The notes under the pieces are model-generated. The model ran no database searches. It worked only from the letters and a program-made list of their open reading frames with translations, and was not told the origin of the DNA. The translations under genes were made by a program, and so were the position numbers. This document shows positions 8,572 through 15,487 of a DNA stretch of 64,000 nt, piece after piece. Within the stretch, counting starts at the first letter, position 1, and the number at the start of each line of letters is the position of its first letter. Source of the DNA: an uncultured Alphaproteobacteria bacterium (GTDB lineage: Bacteria; Pseudomonadota; Alphaproteobacteria; Rhodobacterales; Rhodobacteraceae); the NCBI GenBank assembly GCA_902611605.1, contig CACMAH010000001.1, positions 124,001 through 188,000 of the forward strand, read 5' to 3'.

Positions 8572-8690
8572 GAAGCTATAGTGTCTTTCAAAAAAGCTAT
8601 CTCAATCAAGCCTGATTATGCTGAGGCCTATCTTAACATAGGCACTATTTTCCAAGATCAAGGCAAGCTGGATGAAGAAGCCATAGAAGC
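8324..8690 (+). repeat. 102-bp tandem TPR units of the second TPR gene
   Basis: Three to four successive 102-bp units (GACCAGGGCAAG / GGTCAGGGCAAG variants, each ending in AAGCCTGATTATGCTGAG) with few differences. The last unit has three extra bases (GATGAAGAAGCC). The nonsense codon at 8569 lies inside one unit. Confidence 0.75.
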
Positions 8691-8934
8691 TTATAATAAA
8701 GCTCTCTCACTCAAGCCTGATTATACTGAGGCCTATAATAATATGGGGCTGGTGCACATAAGAGCTAAAAATTTTGAACAAGCAAAAATATGTTTTGAAG
8801 ACGCTCTACGGATAAATCCTAACCAAAATAAATTAGGACTAAGTCTTGCGCTTCAGGGTCTTGGTAGATACGAAGAAGCGATTGACACTGTCGTTTGGAT
8901 GGTAAACAAACCAAGAGAATTTCAAATCAGCTAG
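8581..8934 (+). pseudogene. Distal part of the interrupted TPR gene
   Basis: In frame with, and directly behind, the nonsense codon of the preceding TPR gene. It encodes three to four more TPR units (AYNNMGLVHIRAKNFEQAKI) and a closing helix, and stops at 8932-8934. A GTG at 8581 could start translation but has no ribosome-binding site, so I read this as the cut-off tail of the gene. Confidence 0.65.
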
Positions 8935-8951
8935 GCGAAGGAGGTTTCAAG

Positions 8952-9590
8952 TTGTCAGATAAAGTAAGTCCCTTTCAAAACCCAAGGCCATTGGAATATC
9001 CTGAACTCTTTAGGCCTGGAATGGGTACAGAGGTTGTTGCTCCTTTTCTAAGGTCAATGGTTCAGTTGCTAAGACCTAACAGGGTTCTTGAGATTGGTGC
9101 TGGTTATACTACTCCGTTTTTACTTGAGGGGCTCGTGAACAACCAGCAAGTATTTGATGATGGGAATTTAGATAATCGATACTTTCAAAATTATGTTTAT
9201 GAACCACGGTTGGTAATAATTGATGATATGTCGCTTGGAGAATTGAGGGAAAAGCCAGGTATGGATATGATCATAAATTCTCCTTACGTAGAATTTGTGC
9301 AAGGTCTTTTTCAGGGGAAGAGTAATCAAATAGAAAAGGAATACGGTAATTTTGATTTTGTTTGGTTTGATTGTGGTGGACCCCAAGAATACAAAGCTTT
9401 TTTAGAAGAATATTGGTCATTGTGTAGTGGTTATATCTTTTTTCACTTCACTTATTCCAATGGTGCTCCAAACTCTGCTATGGACACCATTATGACAAAA
9501 GCAGCGAATGAACCATTTAAAATCGATATTGTTGAACCTCACAAAACAAGGCAAGGCAGTATTACGATTGTTAAAAAACAATTAGTTTAA
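8952..9590 (+). CDS. Class I SAM-dependent methyltransferase-like protein (TTG start)
   Basis: 212 residues from a TTG at 8952. I chose this start because a textbook AAGGAGGT lies at 8938-8945, seven bases ahead; the frame also reaches back to 8895, overlapping the TPR gene. The SAM-binding motif I is VLEIGAGYTTPFL. Further downstream IIDDMS fits the acidic strand and FDFVWFDCGG a motif II-like strand. Substrate unknown. It follows the TPR gene by 17 bases and is probably cotranscribed, so TPR and methyltransferase may act as a pair, as in fused TPR-methyltransferases. Confidence 0.75.
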   Translation: MSDKVSPFQNPRPLEYPELFRPGMGTEVVAPFLRSMVQLLRPNRVLEIGAGYTTPFLLEGLVNNQQVFDDGNLDNRYFQNYVYEPRLVIIDDMSLGELREKPGMDMIINSPYVEFVQGLFQGKSNQIEKEYGNFDFVWFDCGGPQEYKAFLEEYWSLCSGYIFFHFTYSNGAPNSAMDTIMTKAANEPFKIDIVEPHKTRQGSITIVKKQLV

Positions 9591-10047
9591 CGAAAACAGT
9601 CACATTCTAAATATATTGCTCTGTGTTAGATCACACATATTTTTAAAACGGCAAATACTCTGCTTTTTTAAAGGATCGGGCATGCCACCACCCACCCCTA
9701 TACTATGAATGTATAAAGACCCTGCCACAGATGAGACTATGAGTGTGGAAACTTCTTTATTTGATACTCAATAAACTCCCTCAGCACTTTTTTTATAATG
9801 TGTATTCACCCTTGGCTTTGGATCATAATCGGGTAACGTAGAACCTTTGTGGTAAAATTATGGATATAACACAACCCCTCCTATGGTTTTTGGGGTGCCC
9901 TAAAGTATATGTATTAGGGGAGGGGTAACATCTCTGACATGTGTGACATCTTTATAGGAAAATTTTATAGTTTGGGCAACTTTTGGGCAACTAAACACAC
10001 TTTTCTACTTGCGCAGGAAAATGAAAGCTAATAAAAAAAAGTACGGA
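9591..10047. other. Intergenic region upstream of tRNA-Gln
   Basis: No intact gene. On the minus strand about 9605-9770 is open for some 50 codons (SSVAGSLYIHSIGVGGGMPD), possibly a decayed coding piece that I cannot assign. The right half (9882-9996) is one arm of a diverged inverted repeat whose partner is at 12112-12221, and ends with a doubled TTTGGGCAAC motif. Confidence 0.5.
9882..9996 (+). repeat. Left arm of ~110-bp diverged inverted repeat
   Basis: Aligns with the reverse complement of 12112-12221 at roughly 70% identity by eye. Shared blocks include TATGGTTT-GGGGTG, CCTAAAG, CAACTTTTG and GCAACTAAA. It ends 51 bases before the tRNA-Gln gene. The partner starts 52 bases after the tRNA 3'-end duplicate (12048-12059), so the arms are placed almost symmetrically around the element. 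Confidence 0.65.
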
Positions 10048-10122
10048 TGGGGTGTAGCCAAGTGGTAAGGCAACGGTTTTTGGTATCGTGTACCGTAGGT
10101 TCGAATCCTACCACCCCAGCCA
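10048..10122 (+). tRNA. tRNA-Gln (TTG), CCA encoded
   Basis: Cloverleaf: acceptor TGGGGTG pairs with CACCCCA, D-arm AGCCAAGTGGTAAGGC, anticodon stem ACGGT/ATCGT with loop TTTTGGT (anticodon TTG), T-arm with GGTTCGAATCC, and an encoded CCA at 10120-10122. The gene is intact. Its 3' half is duplicated at 12010, marking it as the integration target of an element. Confidence 0.95.
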
Positions 10123-10131
10123 TATAAATAA
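10075..10131 (+). repeat. Attachment-site copy 1 (tRNA-Gln 3' half)
   Basis: 57 bases, from the anticodon stem through CCA to TATAAATAA, identical to 12010-12066. Bases on either side differ. This is the usual footprint of a tyrosine recombinase that integrates into a tRNA 3' end. Confidence 0.9.
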
Positions 10132-10282
10132 CGGGTTTCACAACTCCTTTTTTTAATTTCTTCTATGCAAGATATTTTCTGGGGTAAAATTTTACCATTT
10201 GATAAATTTGATATATTTTTAACAAAGAAATTGAGCTTGGTATATTTTTTGCTAAATATTAATAAAGCATTATAAAAACTCC

Positions 10283-11368
10283 ATGAATAATATTCAATTT
10301 AATCAAAAAGATATAGCTAATTTTCTAAATCAATGGTTAGATAATTTCCCAGTTGAAGAAAAAAGCCAATTAAGTTATTTAGAACAACTTGATAAAATTC
10401 CTGAACAGTTCCTTAAATCACTTGTATTCTATCATTTGATTACAAGTCATCCTTTTTTAAATACAAATTGTGAATTATTTAAAAAATTTGAACAAAATCT
10501 TAATGAAAATCATGATGATTTATTTCAACTTATAAAATTAAGAAATAGGGCAAAAAATAAAATAGGAAAAAAAATATTAGTTATTTGTGCTCCTAAATCT
10601 GGATCTTCATTTATAAGTAACATAATATCAAAAACATTAGATTTTGCATCAGTAAATTTGAATACCTTTGCTCAAAAACCATCTCCATTTGGTATAAATG
10701 GAAGAGAACAAGAAATCTGTGAGTTCTCTTTTATTAGAAATGTTTTACATCCCAATTATAAGGGAAACTTTGTTGCTCAGCATCATATTAGAGCTTCAGA
10801 ATATTTAGTTAATCAAATAAATTACTTTGGAATTAAACCCATAATAACAACCCGGAATATATTTGACTCATTAGTATCAATGGATGACATGATAATGGCT
10901 GGAAAAATAAGTTTTTTAGATAATTCTGAAGAACTTTTTATAAGAGATAGCGCTATGGCCACCATTCCAACAAACTATCAAACATTAACATCAGATCAAC
11001 GATATAGCTGTTTAGTAAATACATATGGTTACTGGTGTATAAGTTTTTATTTATCTTGGAAAAGGTTTAGTAAAAAGATAAAAAATGGGGTATGTTTTAT
11101 GAGTTATGAAAACCATATACTTAATAAAATAGAATTAATTAAATTGTTAAATAATTTCCTTGATTTAAATATAGAGGAAAAAAATAAATTACACTTTAAT
11201 ATAAATAATTTTGATAAAATTAAATCTAGGTTTAACAAAGGAATAAGTGGTAGGGGCAAAGCTATACCAAAAAAAGTAAAGGCTAAGTTAGAAAGTTTTT
11301 CTAAATTCTTTTCTGATGAATTGAGTAAGGAAGATTTATTAAATTTGTTTGGTTATATTCCTTCTTAA
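10283..11368 (+). CDS. Sulfotransferase family protein (island cargo)
   Basis: 361 residues. The PAPS 5'-phosphosulfate-binding loop is CAPKSGSSF at about 102-110, after a strand (KKILVI). The 3'-phosphate-binding motif is TTRNIFDSLVS at about 189-199 with Arg191 and Ser199. The N-terminal 90 residues are helical and not recognised. Family knowledge: such enzymes transfer sulfate from PAPS to glycans, lipids or small molecules; in bacteria inside tRNA-linked islands they often decorate surface polysaccharides (inference here). No membrane segment. Codon use is strongly A/T-biased. It is the only intact gene of the element, and no promoter is obvious apart from the A/T-rich stretch before the ATG. 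Confidence 0.8.
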   Translation: MNNIQFNQKDIANFLNQWLDNFPVEEKSQLSYLEQLDKIPEQFLKSLVFYHLITSHPFLNTNCELFKKFEQNLNENHDDLFQLIKLRNRAKNKIGKKILVICAPKSGSSFISNIISKTLDFASVNLNTFAQKPSPFGINGREQEICEFSFIRNVLHPNYKGNFVAQHHIRASEYLVNQINYFGIKPIITTRNIFDSLVSMDDMIMAGKISFLDNSEELFIRDSAMATIPTNYQTLTSDQRYSCLVNTYGYWCISFYLSWKRFSKKIKNGVCFMSYENHILNKIELIKLLNNFLDLNIEEKNKLHFNINNFDKIKSRFNKGISGRGKAIPKKVKAKLESFSKFFSDELSKEDLLNLFGYIPS

Positions 11369-11700
11369 AATTGATTATTAAATTTTTTTTTAAATATGAA
11401 GAATATTTCTTTGTTATAAAAAAAAACCATTTACTTACTTAAATGACATTGATTACAAAAATATGTTGGATAAGTTAGATATTTCAGGTATTACAGTATA
11501 CCATTAATTTGTATTCTCTAGCTTTCTATTCTTAATTAATATCTCTAAATCCCTGTAGACTTTACCATAAGGTTTCTCAATTTTTAAATGTTTTTAAAAA
11601 TCATTAATCTAAATTGAAGGCTTTTATTATCTCAAATAATTTTGGATTACCGCAAAGAAGCCAGACAAGAAAAACACATGATACAATAATTAAGTAATCA
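11369..11700. other. Non-coding part of the tRNA-Gln element
   Basis: A/T-rich DNA after the sulfotransferase gene. On the minus strand 11504 to about 11610 reads IEKPYGKVYRDLEILIKNRK before a stop, perhaps the C-terminal relic of a lost gene. Nothing else is recognisable. Confidence 0.4.
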
Positions 11701-11916
11701 GGATTAGAGCATAGAGGTTTTCATAGCCTACGCCATACTCACGCTAATAATTTGATAGATGCTGAGATTTATCCATTAGCTATAAGCTGAAGATTAGGAC
11801 ACTCTACAATTGGTATTACAATGGATACCTACTCTCATTTCTTTGATAGAAAGAAAAAGAAAATGGTTAATATATTAGAAACAATACAAGGTGGGATTAA
11901 GGTGGGACATAATTAG
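11701..11916 (+). pseudogene. Tyrosine recombinase (integrase) C-terminal remnant
   Basis: Reads GLEHRGFHSLRHTHANNLID, then a TGA, then RLGHSTIGITMDTYSHFFD to a stop at 11914-11916. These are the box II hallmarks of phage-type integrases: the RHTHAN block with catalytic Arg and His, LGHS with the second His, and DTYSH carrying the nucleophilic Tyr. The TGA sits where relatives have SERLGH or SRRLGH (CGA to TGA would explain it). Upstream, the frame soon hits a TAA and the N-terminal two thirds are gone. It lies 93 bases from the right attachment copy. Confidence 0.8.
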
Positions 11917-12009
11917 ATAACCATGATTATTAATGATACTGATGAAACTAATTATCCTTTATTATAATGAAATATGTAAACATTGATACCATAGTTAATA
12001 AGTTCCACA

Positions 12010-12066
12010 GGTTTTTGGTATCGTGTACCGTAGGTTCGAATCCTACCACCCCAGCCATATAAATAA
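12010..12066 (+). repeat. Attachment-site copy 2 (tRNA-Gln 3'-end duplicate)
   Basis: Identical to 10075-10131 over 57 bases. It lacks the acceptor 5' strand and D-arm, so it is not a tRNA gene. It marks the right junction of the element. Confidence 0.9.
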
Positions 12067-12111
12067 TGTACTTCAGAAGTTCTTATGTTTTCTTTTTCTT
12101 AATAATAAGCT

Positions 12112-12221
12112 TTTAGTTGCACAAAAGTTGTCCAAAGTATACTTTTTATTCTCAATATGACAGTTATGACACTTATGTAAACCACTCCTAACATATATCC
12201 TTTAGGTCACCCCAAACCATA
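12112..12221 (-). repeat. Right arm of ~110-bp diverged inverted repeat
   Basis: The reverse complement aligns with 9882-9996. It lies in the 200 bases between the attachment copy and the GST-like gene, which otherwise show no coding signal. Confidence 0.65.
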
Positions 12222-12267
12222 AAATTATTTAAGGCAGATTTTTGACAAATTAAATAACAGAAAAATT

Positions 12268-12966
12268 TTAATCCGGTATTATTCCAGTAGAAACTGCCTT
12301 TCCACCTATTAAAAGTTTTGGTTCTTTACCAACACCTATTAATTCTGGTCTTGAGGAAAGATACTCTGATATAGCTTTTAAGTTCTCAACCGCATCCATG
12401 AACAGTTTAATAGACGAAAAATCATCAAAAACTGTATTATCTAAAACTCTAATTAGTGAAAACTGATGATATGTTCCAAAGTCACAATAATATGGTGATT
12501 TTCCTAAAAAAAATGGACCGGATTGATCATTTTCCAAAAATTTGTTGAAGTAAAATAATCTTGGTCTAAAATCTTCTAATATTGATTTCTTAAAAACTTC
12601 AAAATCCTCTCCCACTCTAAAATTAATAGTTGCGTTTAGTGGTTGGAACAATTCTTGGCTAGACTCAAAAATGGCATCTACAATACTTCTTTCTTCTAAG
12701 TTTTCAGGAAGGGTATTGGCAAGTATTGCCGTATAGCGCATAATTGATCCACTTTGCCATACTCTTTTCTCATCATTTATGACCAGTAGTGGAAGTTGAC
12801 CAAAACCTTCTTCCTTTTTTACTTCATGCCATGGTTTATCAAAATAATCCCAAGGAAAGTAATAGTTATACGGAATTCTTTCATAGCATAACTGCATCTG
12901 GATTGCCTCAGTGAATGCTCTCATTTTAAAATAAATAAGATCAAGTTTGGGTAAAATAGTATTCAT
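12268..12966 (-). CDS. Glutathione S-transferase family protein
   Basis: 232 residues with GST layout. The N-terminal thioredoxin-like domain (about 5-85) has the cis-Pro motif FGQLPLLVIN and the glutathione-contacting WQSGSIMRYTA (QS in place of the usual ES). An all-helical C-terminal domain follows from about 95. There is no clear catalytic Ser or Cys at the first strand end (FKMRAFTEAI), so the chemistry is uncertain: conjugation, isomerisation or a binding role are all possible. It stands alone on the minus strand to the right of the tRNA-Gln element. Confidence 0.75.
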   Translation of the reverse strand: MNTILPKLDLIYFKMRAFTEAIQMQLCYERIPYNYYFPWDYFDKPWHEVKKEEGFGQLPLLVINDEKRVWQSGSIMRYTAILANTLPENLEERSIVDAIFESSQELFQPLNATINFRVGEDFEVFKKSILEDFRPRLFYFNKFLENDQSGPFFLGKSPYYCDFGTYHQFSLIRVLDNTVFDDFSSIKLFMDAVENLKAISEYLSSRPELIGVGKEPKLLIGGKAVSTGIIPD

Positions 12967-13466
12967 AAATTTTCCAATTTCTACTTATTAATCTAGTATA
13001 TTAAGATGATTAATTAATGTTATTTTGTTAGATTCATTCTTAAGTTGTCAACATAATATATTTTGTAAGTTATCAATGAGCGGGTAAGCTTAAACTCAGT
13101 AAAAAGAATAATGTAAATTATAGCTTACTATTGGCAAGCACTGATGATAAAAATTTTTATCGTAATGGCAAATTGATAAACAAATTGATTTTATATTTGA
13201 AATTAAATTGATCCTCTTAAAGATGTCGTTCATCTGAACTATTTTCTTTTACCTGATATCTTATTTTAATAGTTAAGATTATAAACAGAAATACTCATTT
13301 TGTTTTGAATTAATTTTAGTTAATTTATAGCTCAGGCTTATAATGGTCTTTAGTGAAATCAACCTTTTGAGAATGAAAAAAACCCTAGAAACCCCACAAT
13401 TCATTCTTGTGTTTTGATTCTTAGTTGATAGTTTAAAAGTATACTCCAACAATTCATTTTTCTATT
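12967..13466. other. Intergenic region, nothing firm
   Basis: Five hundred A/T-rich bases between divergent genes. A TATAAT at 13339-13344 could be the -10 box for the YaiI-like gene, but its -35 is poor. No tRNA, terminator or coding pattern. Confidence 0.4.
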
Positions 13467-13916
13467 ATGGTTAAAATCTATGTTGATGCTGACGCCTGTC
13501 CTGTAAAAAAGGAAATAGAACGAATTGCGATACGCCACAACCTTGAAACCTTTTTAGTATGTGATGGTGGGATACGCCCTTCGATGAATCCCTTGATTAA
13601 AAATATCTTTGTTAATCAAGGGGCAGACGCTGCTGACGACTGGATAGTGGATAATATCGAACCAGCTAACATATGCGTAACTAACGATATACCCCTTGCA
13701 GGACGTTGCCTAAAAAGGGGTGCTTTCGTTATTAAACCTAATGGAAACATATATGATACTAATAATATAGGTATGGCACTTGCTACAAGAAAAATAATGG
13801 AAGAAAAACGTGAGAAAGGTGAAATAACACGTGGTCCTGCTCCCTTCAACAGAGCAGATCGGTCAAAATTTCTTAACCAAATGGAAATGATTGTTCAAAA
13901 AGCAAGAAAGTGCTAA
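13467..13916 (+). CDS. YaiI/YqxD family protein (UPF0178, DUF188)
   Basis: 149 residues matching the whole length of the UPF0178 family. It starts with IYVDADACPVKKEIERIA and contains VNQGADAADDWIV and TNDIPLAGRCLKRGA, a PIN/NYN-like arrangement of conserved Asp residues that suggests metal binding. The family is widespread but has no firm biochemical role, so a nuclease-like function is only an inference from the fold. Single gene with its own upstream spacer. Confidence 0.9.
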   Translation: MVKIYVDADACPVKKEIERIAIRHNLETFLVCDGGIRPSMNPLIKNIFVNQGADAADDWIVDNIEPANICVTNDIPLAGRCLKRGAFVIKPNGNIYDTNNIGMALATRKIMEEKREKGEITRGPAPFNRADRSKFLNQMEMIVQKARKC

Positions 13917-14078
13917 TCTCTATAAAATTTTATTAAATAATTGTTTTACTAAATGAGATAAATAAAGAGCATGCAATTGATTATATTTATTTTAGGAAAT
14001 AATCTTCTTATCCATCCAAAATTAGATTTTAAGAAAATTTTTTATATAATTTTTTTATAAATAGTATATTAAATCAGG

Positions 14079-14858
14079 TTATTTTTTTTTAATGAAGTTA
14101 AAAAATTGCGTTGGAAAAAAGTATGGCGTATTTTTTTTATAGTTTAAAAATGCTTCCCCATATAATTTAGTAAATCTTTTTTCTTTTAATAACGGAGAGA
14201 AATAGCAATATAGACTATAAAAAAAAGCCAAAAAAAATAAATCTAGCGTCATAGTTGGCGATGTCCATAATACTATACAAAAAGAAAAATAAATAGGTTG
14301 TCTCATCAATTTGAATAAACCATTTACAGGCATGGGCGGAAATTTTGGTTTTTCTGATAGATACATTGAAATCCAACCTAGTAAACCAGTCTGTACTTTA
14401 TAGCCTGCTTGGATTGAAGAAATGCCTAAAAGAACCCAACCCAAAATAAAAAGTACAGAATTAAGAACATTAAAAGGATATTGCAAATCATAAATTATAA
14501 TTTCACTTGGGGTCCATAATAGAAATAATAACAATAATTGAATAGAAGCAATAGTTGCATAAATAGTTGTTTCTAAAGTTTTGGCATAATTTCTTGGAGC
14601 AAAAAACCTTAGAACTCGTCTGCCAGAATTAGTAAGTAAAAAAGAATGTAAAATAGGAAATTGTAGTAGTAAAAAAATATTTATAACAATGCTTAATGGT
14701 TGTCTTATAGAACCTAATGATACGGTAAACCCATTATATAATACCCAAAACATACACATCCCAGAAATAACAAACATAATATGACAGACAGATCCATATA
14801 GTATTGAGATCAATTTTGTTTTAATATTTTTAAAGTATAAATATTTTCTAAAATACAT
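14079..14858 (-). CDS. ICMT/PEMT-like integral membrane methyltransferase (possibly MddA-like)
   Basis: 259 residues with about six hydrophobic segments. The C-terminal part carries the isoprenylcysteine/phospholipid methyltransferase signature: NGLFKLMRQPIYFSF (normally RHPxY; here His is Gln) and LLKEKRFTKLYGEAFLNYKK. The length and the middle segment (HSFLLTNSGRR and SIQLLLLFLLW) recall the methanethiol S-methyltransferase MddA and the NnrU-like proteins, so a dimethylsulfide-forming enzyme is a candidate. Firm only at the level of the membrane methyltransferase superfamily. The RHP to RQP change may matter for SAM binding. Confidence 0.65.
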   Translation of the reverse strand: MYFRKYLYFKNIKTKLISILYGSVCHIMFVISGMCMFWVLYNGFTVSLGSIRQPLSIVINIFLLLQFPILHSFLLTNSGRRVLRFFAPRNYAKTLETTIYATIASIQLLLLFLLWTPSEIIIYDLQYPFNVLNSVLFILGWVLLGISSIQAGYKVQTGLLGWISMYLSEKPKFPPMPVNGLFKLMRQPIYFSFCIVLWTSPTMTLDLFFLAFFYSLYCYFSPLLKEKRFTKLYGEAFLNYKKNTPYFFPTQFFNFIKKK

Positions 14859-14891
14859 GTTTCAATGAGTATATTAAAGGAATAAAACGAT

Positions 14892-14916
14892 AAAAAAGGG
14901 CTACTTTAAGTAGCCC
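14892..14916 (-). terminator. Intrinsic terminator
   Basis: GGGCTACT/AGTAGCCC stem at 14898-14916, followed on the minus strand by a T run (14892-14897). It lies about 100 bases after the DUF2256 stop and just before the membrane methyltransferase gene, so it should end the DUF2256 transcript. Confidence 0.75.
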
Positions 14917-15017
14917 AGTTATAGGGAGGAAGTACCACAAAGTGTGTACTTAAGAGCTCTTTGTTATCCATTAGCAGTAAAATTTTCAACTATAAAATTG
15001 GTGACTTTTTGGCGCAC

Positions 15018-15149
15018 CTAATTTATTTTTTTTTTACATGCATTAGAACAATATTTCACTTCATTCCAAACTTTTGACCACTTTTTTCTCCAGTTAAATG
15101 GTCTTTTACATATAATGCATATCTTACTTGGAAGTTGTGTTTTTTTCAT
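15018..15149 (-). CDS. DUF2256 small zinc-ribbon-like protein
   Basis: 43 residues from ATG at 15149, matching the small DUF2256 family from end to end: PSKICIICKRPFNWRKKW, then WNEVKYCSNACKKK. Two CxxC-type pairs (Cys11/Cys14 and Cys34/Cys38) probably bind zinc; the WRKKW block is the family hallmark. No function is established. The gene sits between a terminator and the hairpin-rich spacer below nhaA. Confidence 0.85.
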   Translation of the reverse strand: MKKTQLPSKICIICKRPFNWRKKWSKVWNEVKYCSNACKKKIN

Positions 15150-15487
15150 TTTTTACTCATAATACTAATACTATTAGATGCTAAAGAATAGACAAATTTA
15201 CTATTTTTGGTGAGCCAGTAATTTCTTTACTGGCTCGATCGATAGGAGATGTGAAGTATGTGAAACTTAAATCTTCCAACTCTTTATCAATTATTAAGTG
15301 CAATTTATAGACCAAATATAGATTTGTTCACAAAATATTAATCATACGAATTTTGGCTTGTTTATTGCAACATCTTATTAGGTTGGCCCCTTAATAAGCC
15401 CGTCCAGATAAGAGTAAGTCTGGTAACGTAAACCCTCTTGAGCCAGTTAGACAAGTACCCCTGTAAAACTGGCTCCACTAAAAACAA
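15150..15487. other. Hairpin-rich spacer below nhaA, possible structured RNA
   Basis: Three stem-loops: GAGCCAGTAA/TTACTGGCTC at 15212-15236 (10 bp, loop 5), CCAGA/TCTGG at 15404-15423, and GAGCCAGTT/AACTGGCTC at 15440-15475 (9 bp). The outer two share the stem GAGCCAGT. None is followed by a good T run, so they are not standard terminators. The block 15380-15480 is less A/T-rich than its surroundings. It could be a small RNA or an attenuating 3' end of nhaA; no known RNA family is recognised. Confidence 0.45.

Larger units (their letters stand above)
10123..12066 (+). mobile_element. Small decayed integrative element in tRNA-Gln
   Basis: About 1.9 kb between the two 57-bp tRNA 3'-end copies. 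It holds one intact gene, a sulfotransferase, plus a tyrosine-recombinase remnant near the right end and otherwise non-coding DNA. Without a working integrase it should now be immobile. The cargo gene is visibly more A/T-rich than the surrounding housekeeping genes, in line with acquisition by transfer. Confidence 0.75.

Noticed and set aside
9605-9770. Minus-strand frame SSVAGSLYIHSIGVGGGMPD as a gene
   Set aside because: No start with a ribosome-binding site, stop just upstream, no recognised family; mentioned only as a possible relic.
12000-12060. A second tRNA-Gln gene
   Set aside because: Only the 3' half is present; acceptor 5' strand and D-arm are missing, so it is an attachment-site duplicate.
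15380-15480. tmRNA, 6S RNA, SRP RNA or RNase P RNA
   Set aside because: None of the diagnostic segments (tRNA-like end, conserved bulges, GGAAGG-type loops) could be found; kept only as an unassigned structured candidate.
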